A DNA stretch of 64,000 nt. Origin: Enterobacter sp. BIGb0383 (lineage in GTDB: Bacteria; Pseudomonadota; Gammaproteobacteria; Enterobacterales; Enterobacteriaceae). Under the pieces are notes generated by a model. That model ran no database searches. It was not told where the DNA came from and was given only the letters and a program-made list of their open reading frames with translations. Shown here piece by piece: positions 56,763 through 64,000 of this stretch. The stretch covers positions 310,001 to 374,000 of the forward strand of contig NZ_RJKQ01000001.1 of NCBI RefSeq assembly GCF_003751845.1, written 5' to 3'. Each line of letters starts with the position of its first letter. Positions within the stretch are counted from its first letter, which is position 1. The position numbers and the translations under genes were made by a program.

Positions 56763-58331
56763 ATGGAACTCTTAATGGATCCCTCAATTTGGGCCGGCTT
56801 ATTAACGCTGGTGGTACTTGAGATCGTTCTTGGTATCGACAACCTGGTCTTTATCGCCATCCTGGCCGACAAGCTGCCGCCGAAACAGCGTGATAAAGCA
56901 CGTATCATCGGCCTCTCACTGGCGCTGATTATGCGTCTGGGCCTGCTGTCGGTTATCTCCTGGATGGTCACCCTGACAAAGCCGCTCTTTACCGTTGCGG
57001 ACTTTGCGTTCTCAGGGCGTGACCTCATTATGCTGTTCGGTGGTTTGTTCCTGCTGTTTAAGGCGACCACGGAGCTACACGAACGGCTAGAGAACAAAGA
57101 GCACGACACCGGCAATTCCAAAGGCTATGCCAGCTTCTGGGTGGTGGTGGTACAGATTGTTATCCTTGACGCCGTCTTCTCCCTCGACGCGGTAATTACC
57201 GCCGTGGGGATGGTGAACCATCTGCCGGTCATGATGGCTGCGGTGGTGATTGCCATGGCCGTGATGCTGTTCGCTTCTAAGCCGTTGACGCGCTTTGTGA
57301 ACCAGCATCCGACGGTGGTGGTACTCTGTCTGAGCTTCCTGTTGATGATTGGTCTGAGCCTGGTGGCGGAAGGCTTCGGCTTCCACATTCCGAAAGGCTA
57401 TCTGTACGCCGCGATTGGTTTCTCGATTATCATCGAGCTGTTTAACCAGATCGCGCGCCGTAACTTCCTGCGTCATCAGTCCTCGCAGCCGCTGCGTGCC
57501 CGTACCGCCGATGCCATTCTGCGTCTGATGGGCGGCCGCAATAAGCAGGCGACCCAGACCAGCGAATCGGACAGCCCGACGGCACCGGTTCCCGTGCTGG
57601 ACGGCGCGTTTGCCGAAGAAGAACGTTATATGATCAACGGCGTTCTGACCCTGGCCTCGCGTTCACTGCGCAGCATTATGACCCCGCGTGGTGATATCAG
57701 CTGGGTGGATGCCAACCTGAGCGTGGAAGAGATCCGTCAGCAGCTGCTGTCCTCTCCGCACAGCCTGTTCCCGGTTTGCCGGGGCGAGCTGGACGAGGTT
57801 ATCGGTATTGTCCGCGCCAAAGAGATGCTGGTGGCGCTGGAGAGCGGTGAAGACGTGGCGTCTATCGCTGCAGCAACGCCGGCTATCGTGGTTCCGGAAA
57901 CGCTGGACCCGATCAACCTGCTTGGCGTCCTGCGTCGCGCACGCGGTAGCTTCGTGATCGTCACCAACGAGTTTGGTGTCGTTCAGGGTCTGGTCACGCC
58001 GCTGGACGTGCTGGAAGCGATTGCCGGTGAATTCCCGGATGCGGATGAAACCCCGGAAATTATCGCCGACGGCGACGGCTGGCTGGTTAAAGGTGGCACC
58101 GACCTGCACGCGCTGCAGCGTCATCTGGCGATGGATAACCTGGTGGATGAAGACGAAGATATCGCCACCGTGGCGGGTCTGGTGATTTCGGTTAACGGGC
58201 AGATCCCACGCGAAGGCGATGTGGTTCAGCTGGCACCGCTGACCATTACCATCGTTGAAGCCAACGACTATCGTATCGATCTGGTTCGCGTCGTCAAAGA
58301 GCGTCCGGAACACGAAGACGAAGAAGAGTAA
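56763..58331 (+). CDS. yoaE: TerC-family membrane protein with CBS and CorC domains (YoaE)
   Basis: The 522-residue protein has a TerC membrane domain (about 1-240) with the acidic helix motifs [20 protein letters not shown] and [19 protein letters not shown] pair of CBS domains lies at about 300-420 ([34 protein letters not shown]), and a CorC/HlyC C-terminal domain at about 430-515. TerC proteins are linked to manganese handling in other bacteria, which is notable near mntP, but the substrate of YoaE is not established. A GCAGGAGC ribosome-binding site precedes the ATG. E. coli yoaD, between yoaE and sdaA, is absent. Confidence 0.92.
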   Translation: MELLMDPSIWAGLLTLVVLEIVLGIDNLVFIAILADKLPPKQRDKARIIGLSLALIMRLGLLSVISWMVTLTKPLFTVADFAFSGRDLIMLFGGLFLLFKATTELHERLENKEHDTGNSKGYASFWVVVVQIVILDAVFSLDAVITAVGMVNHLPVMMAAVVIAMAVMLFASKPLTRFVNQHPTVVVLCLSFLLMIGLSLVAEGFGFHIPKGYLYAAIGFSIIIELFNQIARRNFLRHQSSQPLRARTADAILRLMGGRNKQATQTSESDSPTAPVPVLDGAFAEEERYMINGVLTLASRSLRSIMTPRGDISWVDANLSVEEIRQQLLSSPHSLFPVCRGELDEVIGIVRAKEMLVALESGEDVASIAAATPAIVVPETLDPINLLGVLRRARGSFVIVTNEFGVVQGLVTPLDVLEAIAGEFPDADETPEIIADGDGWLVKGGTDLHALQRHLAMDNLVDEDEDIATVAGLVISVNGQIPREGDVVQLAPLTITIVEANDYRIDLVRVVKERPEHEDEEE

Positions 58332-58339
58332 GCGTAAAA

Positions 58340-58371
58340 AAGGCATCACGGCCGCCCGGCCGTGATGCCTT
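58340..58371. terminator. Terminator of yoaE
   Basis: A perfect 15-bp inverted repeat (AAGGCATCACGGCCG and complement) with a tiny loop begins 9 nt after the yoaE stop. The plus-strand T-run is short (TTATCTTT), while the minus strand offers TTTTTT, so it may work better against the opposite strand. Confidence 0.75.
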
Positions 58372-58434
58372 ATCTTTAACCTTCCTGCAATAACCTTATT
58401 TAAATCACGCTGTAAAATAAATCATGCAGAATGT

Positions 58435-58460
58435 TCGCCCGTCCGGAACTGAACGGGCGA
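58435..58460 (-). terminator. Hairpin just after sdaA
   Basis: TCGCCCGT / ACGGGCGA with a 10-nt loop lies 9 nt after the sdaA stop on the minus strand. It lacks an adjacent T-run, but the yoaE hairpin with its minus-strand T-run lies farther on. Confidence 0.45.
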
Positions 58461-58469
58461 GGGTGGGTA

Positions 58470-59834
58470 TTAGTCGCACTGCACCTTAATCGCCAGACCA
58501 CCACGGGAGGTTTCGCGATATTTGGCATTCATATCTTTACCGGTTTCGTACATCGTTTCGATAACCTTATCGAGCGATACACGCGGCTCGCTGGTGCGGC
58601 GCATCGCCATACGTGAGGCGTTAATCGCCTTCACCGACGCGATAGCGTTACGCTCGATGCAGGGTACCTGTACCTGACCGGCAACCGGGTCGCAGGTCAG
58701 ACCCAGGTTATGCTCCATACCGATTTCTGCCGCCACGCACACCTGCTGCGGGCTGGCGCCCAGCAGTTCGGCAAGCCCGGCTGCCGCCATGGAACAGGCC
58801 ACGCCCACTTCGCCCTGACAGCCAACTTCTGCGCCTGAAATAGAGGCGTTCATCTTATAGAGTGCGCCAATTGCGCCCGCCGCCAGGAAGTAGCGAATGT
58901 AAATGTCCGGCGTGACGGGTTCGATAAAGTGATCGTAATAGGCCAGCACGGCAGGAACGATCCCGCAGGCACCGTTGGTCGGGGCGGTCACCACGCGGCC
59001 ACCGGCGGCGTTCTCTTCATTCACCGCCAGCGCGAACATATTAACCCAGTCAATCACGTTCATCGGGTCGCTGGAGAGCTTATCGCTGCTGACCAACATC
59101 CGGCGCAGGGCAGAGGCACGACGCGGCACGCGCAGCGGTCCCGGCAGCACGCCTTCGGTGTTCATCCCGCGATCGATACAGGCCTGCATGGTCTGCCAGA
59201 CGTCGCCGAAGTAAGCTTCGATTTCACTTTTGCTGTGCAGCGCCAGTTCGTTCTGCATCACCATCCCGGAGAGAGACAGGCCGGTCTGCTGGCAATACTC
59301 CAGCATCTGGCTGGCGGAGTTAAAGGGATAAGGCACCTTAATGTCCGAGCTGTCAGCCTTGCCAAAGTGCTCTTCGTCGACGATAAAGCCGCCGCCAATA
59401 GAGTAGTAGGTTTTGCTGTGAACGAGTTTTTCACCGCTCCAGGCGTGGATCTGCATGGCGTTTTCGTGCAGCGGCATGTTGTCGCTGTGGAAACGCATGC
59501 CGTTATCCTGCGGGAAATCGACTTCCTGACGACCCTGCGCCAGCAGCAGACGGCCACGGGTTTCTACGTCACGGATAAATGCAGGTATGGCGTCAATATC
59601 CACAGTTGCAGGCATATTGCCCGCCAGACCCATAATAATGGCGATATCGGTATGGTGGCCTTTACCCGTGAGTGAGAGCGAGCCGTACACATCGACCGCT
59701 ACCCGGGTAACGCTTTCCAGTAATCCTTCTTCGACCAGATCATCGACGAACTGCTTTCCGGCCTTCATTGGCCCTACAGTGTGGGAGGATGAGGGACCAA
59801 TCCCCACCTTAAACATGTCGAATAGACTAATCAC
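58470..59834 (-). CDS. sdaA: L-serine dehydratase 1
   Basis: SdaA deaminates L-serine to pyruvate and ammonia using a [4Fe-4S] cluster. The 454-residue protein has the N-terminal beta domain (SLFDMFKVGIGPSSSHTVGPM, with the substrate-loop Ser/His) and a catalytic alpha domain. The cluster Cys residues lie in VGVACSMAAAGL, NLGLTCDPVAGQ and VQVPCIERNA (about residues 340-395), and GACGIVPAVLAYY is also present. It is transcribed alone and lies 187 nt from nudL. Confidence 0.97.
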   Translation of the reverse strand: MISLFDMFKVGIGPSSSHTVGPMKAGKQFVDDLVEEGLLESVTRVAVDVYGSLSLTGKGHHTDIAIIMGLAGNMPATVDIDAIPAFIRDVETRGRLLLAQGRQEVDFPQDNGMRFHSDNMPLHENAMQIHAWSGEKLVHSKTYYSIGGGFIVDEEHFGKADSSDIKVPYPFNSASQMLEYCQQTGLSLSGMVMQNELALHSKSEIEAYFGDVWQTMQACIDRGMNTEGVLPGPLRVPRRASALRRMLVSSDKLSSDPMNVIDWVNMFALAVNEENAAGGRVVTAPTNGACGIVPAVLAYYDHFIEPVTPDIYIRYFLAAGAIGALYKMNASISGAEVGCQGEVGVACSMAAAGLAELLGASPQQVCVAAEIGMEHNLGLTCDPVAGQVQVPCIERNAIASVKAINASRMAMRRTSEPRVSLDKVIETMYETGKDMNAKYRETSRGGLAIKVQCD

Positions 59835-60020
59835 GGTAACACTCCTGACAGGGTGACTGGGTTTCCAGTCACGATGTAATAACTGCGCATAGTGTAAGAG
59901 GGAACGGGTATGGCAACAGGACTATTCACATGAATAATACTAATGCTTTCCCCCGATTAAACTAATAGTGCGAAGCCGCTAACACCGGGACCGGAGACCC
60001 CTGTATGCCATTAATTATAG

Positions 60021-60599
60021 TCAGGGTTTCAGACCAATTTGCAGGGCCAGTTCGCGAATAATGCCGGCGGTCATTCCCCAGACAAAATAGTGCTCATACC
60101 AGGAGAGCCAGACCCGATGATCGTTACCCTGACGATGGATATCCAGCGGGTGATAGCGGCTCAGGCGCAGGGCTTCCGCGAGGGGCATTTCAAAGACAGC
60201 CGCGACCTCATCTTCGCTGGCATGGTAGTGCAGGTCCGCCGGGATAATGCCGACGACCGGCGTGACCTGAAAGCCGGTGACGCTATCCACCGGCGGCAGG
60301 ATGCCAATCACCTCCACCGATTCCGGCGGGATAGCGACCTCTTCCTGAGCTTCGCGCAGGGCAGCGGCAATCAGCGAGGCGTCGCTGCTGTCGACCGCAC
60401 CGCCGGGGAAGGCAACCTGACCGGCATGCTTGCGCATATGGGACGCACGTTTGGTCAGCAGCAGACCGGGTTCAGGACGCCGCACTACCGGCACCAGGAC
60501 GGCGGCGCGGCGGGTATTGAGAACATGCTGGCTGGGTTCAGGACGCAGCATCTGAAAGCGTGACAGGAAATGATCCAGCGTCAGGCCGGGGGTTTGCAT
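60021..60599 (-). CDS. nudL: Nudix hydrolase NudL (YeaB)
   Basis: This putative CoA-pyrophosphatase-type Nudix enzyme has 192 residues from the ATG at 60599. The Nudix box is complete ([18 protein letters not shown], followed by AQEEVAI), and an upstream [20 protein letters not shown] motif typical of the CoA subgroup is present. The ATG is one base beyond the pabB stop (TAAGATG), so translation is coupled. An extended frame would lie inside pabB. Confidence 0.95.
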   Translation of the reverse strand: MQTPGLTLDHFLSRFQMLRPEPSQHVLNTRRAAVLVPVVRRPEPGLLLTKRASHMRKHAGQVAFPGGAVDSSDASLIAAALREAQEEVAIPPESVEVIGILPPVDSVTGFQVTPVVGIIPADLHYHASEDEVAAVFEMPLAEALRLSRYHPLDIHRQGNDHRVWLSWYEHYFVWGMTAGIIRELALQIGLKP

Positions 60600-60600
60600 C

Positions 60601-61962
60601 TTAATTCTCCAGTTGTCGCAGAATACGGTTAACCTTATCAAAGGTTTCCTGATATTCCGCATCCGGCAGGCTGTCGGCAACGATCCCTCCGCCTGCGGAA
60701 CAGTAAAGGCGCCCGTCGCGGGCCGTCAGGGTGCGGATGGTGATGCTGGTGTCCATATTGCCGCACAGGCTCAGGTAGCCAATGCTGCCGCACCAGGCGT
60801 TGCGTCGGTGTGGCTCCAGTTCATCGATAATCTCCATCGCCCGTACTTTGGGCGCGCCGGTGATCGAACCGCCGGGGAACGCCGCCCGCAGCAGATCGCA
60901 GGCGTCAAGCTGTGGCGAAAGGCGGGCGGTAATGGTGCTGACCAGATGGTGCACCGCCGGGAACGGCTCGACGACAAACAGCTCCGGTACCCGAACCGAT
61001 CCCGGCACCGCCACCCGACCAATGTCATTGCGCATCAAATCGACAATCATCAGGTTTTCAGCGCGATCTTTCTCCGAGGCCGCCAGTTTTTGCGCCTGCA
61101 GGACATCCTGCTGCGGATCCTCAAGGCGCGGCAGGGTGCCTTTGATTGGCCGGGTCTGGATATTGCCGTCTTCCAGCTGGATAAAGCGCTCCGGCGACAG
61201 GCTCAGGATAGCGGCGTCGTCCAGGCGCAGAAAGGCGCTGAAGGGCGCGCGGTTGACCTGATTCAGTCGGGTAAAGGCCTGCCACTCATCGCCCTGGTAT
61301 CCGGCTTCGAAACGCTGCGCGAGATTGACCTGATAGCAGTCGCCGCTCTGCAGATACGCCTGCACCTGGTTGAATTTCACCCCGTACTCGTCGCGCGTCA
61401 TATTGGCCTGCCAGGCCGTGTTCAGGGCGAAAGGCGCAGAGAACGCTGCCTGCTGTTGTTCCAGCCAGGTCAGCCGGGCTGTGGCATCGCCGTGGCACAG
61501 CAGGGAGAGTTTCTGGCGCTGGTGGTCAACAATCAGCGCCCAGTTATAGAGACCCACCGCCATATCGGCGACGTCGATATCGGCCGCCGCCCGCGCCGGC
61601 AGGGTTTCAAAACGGCGACCCAGATCGTAACCAAACAGCCCCAGCGCGCCGCCCTGGAACGGATAATCCAGGTCCGGCTGCGGGCGTAAATTCATCCGGT
61701 CCAGCGCCTGCTGGAGCAGGTTCAGCGGATCGTCTTCGGAAACGAACGGCTCGTTGCCCTGCGTGACGGTGGTGCTCGCGCCGTGCGTGACCAGCGTAGC
61801 AACCGGGTCGGCGACCAGAATATCGAAACGACTATGCGGATGATCGGCAAAACCGGAGTGCAGCAGCATGGCCCAGGGGGAGGTGTTCAGCGCGGAAAAA
61901 TAAAACTCGGCGGCGTCCTGACGCCACGGCAGGGCGATAATAGCGGGAGATAACGTCTTCAT
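60601..61962 (-). CDS. pabB: Aminodeoxychorismate synthase component I
   Basis: PabB, with the PabA amidotransferase, converts chorismate to 4-amino-4-deoxychorismate for folate synthesis. The 453-residue protein has the chorismate-binding blocks [12 protein letters not shown] (catalytic Lys near residue 274), [15 protein letters not shown] near residue 305, and [19 protein letters not shown] near residue 365. It is the first gene of pabB-nudL and is divergent from yoaH. Confidence 0.97.
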   Translation of the reverse strand: MKTLSPAIIALPWRQDAAEFYFSALNTSPWAMLLHSGFADHPHSRFDILVADPVATLVTHGASTTVTQGNEPFVSEDDPLNLLQQALDRMNLRPQPDLDYPFQGGALGLFGYDLGRRFETLPARAAADIDVADMAVGLYNWALIVDHQRQKLSLLCHGDATARLTWLEQQQAAFSAPFALNTAWQANMTRDEYGVKFNQVQAYLQSGDCYQVNLAQRFEAGYQGDEWQAFTRLNQVNRAPFSAFLRLDDAAILSLSPERFIQLEDGNIQTRPIKGTLPRLEDPQQDVLQAQKLAASEKDRAENLMIVDLMRNDIGRVAVPGSVRVPELFVVEPFPAVHHLVSTITARLSPQLDACDLLRAAFPGGSITGAPKVRAMEIIDELEPHRRNAWCGSIGYLSLCGNMDTSITIRTLTARDGRLYCSAGGGIVADSLPDAEYQETFDKVNRILRQLEN

Positions 61963-62045
61963 GCATTCCTGACTCTGACCGCCCGCTGGCTAATCACCGG
62001 CCGGCGTGAAATAATTAGCGCTGAATAATTTAGCAGGAGTTGACG

Positions 62046-62231
62046 ATGTTTGCAGGTTTACCTTCTCTGAGCCACGAGCAGCAGCAAAAAGCGGTGGAGC
62101 GAATTCAGCAGTTAATGACCGAAGGCATGAGCAGCGGCGAAGCGATTGCCCTGGTGGCCCAGGAATTACGCGCCAGCCATACCGGCGAGCGGATAGTGGC
62201 GCGTTTTGAGGACGAAGACGAAGAAGAGTAA
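62046..62231 (+). CDS. yoaH: Small conserved protein YoaH (UPF0181)
   Basis: This 61-residue protein starts at the ATG at 62046 ([20 protein letters not shown]) after AGCAGGAG. A TTG two codons earlier overlaps that spacing. A helix-turn-helix-like pair of helices ([20 protein letters not shown]) and a very acidic C-terminus match E. coli YoaH. Function is unknown. Confidence 0.93.
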
Positions 62232-62237
62232 TGCGCC

Positions 62238-62582
62238 TCAGACGGCGGCAATAATCTTAATCTCCACGCGGTATTTCGGGTTCATCAGTTTCGCCTGCAC
62301 GGTGCAGCGCACCGGGGCGTGACCGGCTACCACCCAGCTATCCCAGGCTTTATTCATCGCGGCAAAATCGGCGCTGTCGGCGAGGAAAATAGTGGCATCG
62401 AGAATACGTGACTTATCGCTGCCCTGTTTCTCCAGCACCGCGTCGATCTGCGCCAGCGTATTGGCGGTCTGCTCAGTGGCATCCGCATCCAGATTGGATG
62501 GCACCCCGGTGTAGTAGAGGGTCTGGTTGTGGATCACGACGTCAGACCAGCGGGCCTCGGCATCAATACGTACAATTGTCAT
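62238..62582 (-). CDS. yoaB: RidA-family protein YoaB
   Basis: This 114-residue protein of the RidA/YjgF family has members that hydrolyse reactive enamine/imine intermediates from amino acid metabolism. The conserved Arg of the deaminase pocket appears in PVRCTVQAKLMNP near residue 91. A YYTGVPSNLDADATEQTANTL block lies near the N-terminus. The last nucleotides lie 6 nt from convergent yoaH, and it is divergent from yoaA. Confidence 0.93.
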   Translation of the reverse strand: MTIVRIDAEARWSDVVIHNQTLYYTGVPSNLDADATEQTANTLAQIDAVLEKQGSDKSRILDATIFLADSADFAAMNKAWDSWVVAGHAPVRCTVQAKLMNPKYRVEIKIIAAV

Positions 62583-62720
62583 TTTTCATTCCTTTATTAT
62601 CGGCATCGTGCAATGAAGAGCGTGCGGTGAAGACTGCCATAACGCAGCCGATTCGTCATCCCCGGTGGCGAAACCGCCGCGAGGCTGACATAATCACTGG
62701 CCAAATAACCAGGGGGCAGT

Positions 62721-64000
62721 GTGACAGACGATTTTGCAGCAGACGGCCAGTTAGCGAAAGCCATACCCGGTTTTCGCCCGCGTGAACCGCAGCGTCAGAT
62801 GGCCGCGGCGGTGGAGCGCGCTATTGTGGCCTTGCAGCCGCTGGTGGTGGAGGCCGGTACCGGTACAGGTAAAACCTATGCCTACCTGGCCCCGGCGCTG
62901 CGTACGGGCAAAAAGGTGATTATCTCCACCGGCTCGAAGGCGCTGCAGGATCAGCTCTACAGTCGCGACTTGCCGACCGTGGCGCGTGCCCTGGAATATA
63001 GCGGCAGACTGGCGTTGCTGAAAGGGCGCTCCAACTACCTCTGTATTGAACGCCTTGAACAGCAGGCGCTGGCGGGCGGCGATCTGCCGGTCCAGACCCT
63101 GAGCGATGTGATCCTGCTGCGCAGCTGGGCCAACCAGACCGTCGACGGGGATATCAGTACCTGCGCCAGCGTGGCCGAAGATTCTCAGGCCTGGCCGCTG
63201 GTGACCAGCACGAACGACAACTGTCTCGGCAGTGACTGCCCGCAGTACCAGGAGTGCTTCGTCGTTAAGGCGCGTAAAAAAGCGATGGATGCCGACGTGG
63301 TGGTGGTGAACCACCATCTGTTTCTTGCCGATATGGTGGTGAAAGAGAGCGGTTTTGCGGAGCTGATCCCCGAGGCCGACGTACGCATTTTCGATGAAGC
63401 ACACCAGCTTCCCGATATCGCCAGCCAGTATTTCGGCCAGTCTCTCTCCAGCCGTCAGCTGCTTGATCTGGCGAAAGATTTTACCATCGCTTACCGCACC
63501 GAATTAAGAGATACCCAGCAGCTACAGAAATGCGCCGACCGTCTGGCCCAGAGCACCCAGGATTTTCGCATGCAGCTGGGCGATCCCGGCTATCGCGGCA
63601 ATCTGCGCGAGCTGCTGGCCGATAACAATATTCAGCGTGCGCTGGTCCTGCTCGATGATGCTCTGGAGTTGTGCTACGACGTGGCGAAGCTCTCTCTCGG
63701 ACGTTCCGCCTTGCTGGATGCCGCCTTTGAACGCGCGACGATCTACCGCGGACGTCTGAAGCGGCTAAAAGAGATCAATCAGCCCGGCTTCAGCTACTGG
63801 TATGAGTGCAACTCCCGCCACTTTACCCTCGCGCTTACGCCGCTGACGGTGGCGGATAAATTTAAAGAGGTGATGGTGCAGCAGAAGGGCAGCTGGATTT
63901 TCACCTCCGCCACCCTGTCGGTCAACGACGACCTGCACCACTTCACCGACCGGCTGGGTATTACCGATGCAGAAAGTTTGCTGCTGCCCAGCCCCTTTGA
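62721..64000 (+). CDS. yoaA: DinG/XPD-like helicase YoaA, truncated by the window end
   Basis: YoaA is a 5'-3' DNA helicase with an iron-sulfur cluster. In E. coli it binds the HolC (chi) subunit of DNA polymerase III to repair stalled replication. It starts at a GTG at 62721 (TDDFAADGQLAKAIPGFRPR) after GGGGGCA. The visible 426 codons include Walker A (VEAGTGTGKTYAYLAPA), the four-Cys Fe-S region (CIERLEQQ, ISTCASVAE, NDNCLGSDCPQYQECF, about residues 110-190), the DEAH box (IFDEAHQLPD) and FTSATLSVNDDLHHF. The reading frame is open to the last base and about a third of the protein lies outside the window. It shares the window with holE, another Pol III gene. Confidence 0.96.
   Translation, partial: MTDDFAADGQLAKAIPGFRPREPQRQMAAAVERAIVALQPLVVEAGTGTGKTYAYLAPALRTGKKVIISTGSKALQDQLYSRDLPTVARALEYSGRLALLKGRSNYLCIERLEQQALAGGDLPVQTLSDVILLRSWANQTVDGDISTCASVAEDSQAWPLVTSTNDNCLGSDCPQYQECFVVKARKKAMDADVVVVNHHLFLADMVVKESGFAELIPEADVRIFDEAHQLPDIASQYFGQSLSSRQLLDLAKDFTIAYRTELRDTQQLQKCADRLAQSTQDFRMQLGDPGYRGNLRELLADNNIQRALVLLDDALELCYDVAKLSLGRSALLDAAFERATIYRGRLKRLKEINQPGFSYWYECNSRHFTLALTPLTVADKFKEVMVQQKGSWIFTSATLSVNDDLHHFTDRLGITDAESLLLPSPF

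Noticed and set aside
60613-61689. A 358-codon open frame antisense to pabB
   Set aside because: It mirrors pabB and has no recognisable motif or start signal.

Overview
The window comes from the chromosome of a member of the Enterobacteriaceae. Almost every protein is recognisably close to its Escherichia coli K-12 counterpart in length and sequence, and the order from pykA to yoaA follows the K-12 map. Several details set it apart from E. coli: kdsA lies beside pykA, yebF, yobB, yoaD and lpxM are absent from their K-12 positions, and several extra genes are inserted. An Enterobacter/Leclercia/Lelliottia-like genus is plausible, but I cannot fix it without a search. I see no rRNA, tRNA, insertion sequence, prophage or CRISPR array.

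Layout. Positions 1-4260 hold a CusR/HprR-type two-component system, a divergent DUF3750 gene and an AT-rich orphan gene. Positions 4.2-18.7 kb are the K-12 27-min block: ychF-pth, ychH, then an accessory insertion (86-aa protein, acetyltransferase-like protein, TipAS-type MerR regulator), dauA, prs-ispE-lolB, and the hemA-prfA-prmC-sirB2-sirB1-kdsA operon. At 18.7 kb this block joins the K-12 41-min block, which runs to the end of the window: pykA-hexR, zwf, edd-eda, purT, yebG, yebE, ptrB, exoX, holE, copC-copD-yebY, the SdsR/SraC small RNA pair, a GAF-GGDEF-EAL protein, pphA, yebW-yebV-rsmF-letB-letA, msrC, proQ-prc, htpX, yebQ, kdgR, yobH, mgrB, yebO, yobF-cspC, rlmA, mntP with its manganese riboswitch, yobD, manXYZ, yoaE, sdaA, pabB-nudL, yoaH, yoaB and a truncated yoaA.

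Functional themes. Central carbon metabolism is concentrated at 18.7-25.8 kb (pyruvate kinase, glucose-6-phosphate dehydrogenase and the complete Entner-Doudoroff pair). Candidate HexR, GntR, KdgR and SoxS/MarA sites lie next to these genes, and the hexR and kdgR genes are also in the window. Translation and its quality control are represented by pth, ychF, prfA, prmC, rsmF, rlmA, proQ and cspC. Envelope functions include lolB, kdsA, letAB, prc, htpX, mgrB and yoaE. Readable regulatory sites include a LexA box at yebG, PurR boxes at purT and inside ispE, a class II CRP promoter at ychH, a PhoP box at mgrB, an Mlc/NagC-like dyad at manX, and a stack of MntR-like and Fur-like sites plus a yybP-ykoY riboswitch before mntP.

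The least explained parts are the orphan at 3.4-4.0 kb, the 86-aa/acetyltransferase pair beside the MerR regulator at 6.7-8.8 kb, a G-quadruplex-like tract at 3106-3124, the frameshifted yobF, and the 686-base gene-free stretch before yobF. I did not find a convincing new multi-gene system. The best candidate is the small MerR-acetyltransferase cluster. All site and family assignments were made by eye and memory, without database searches.
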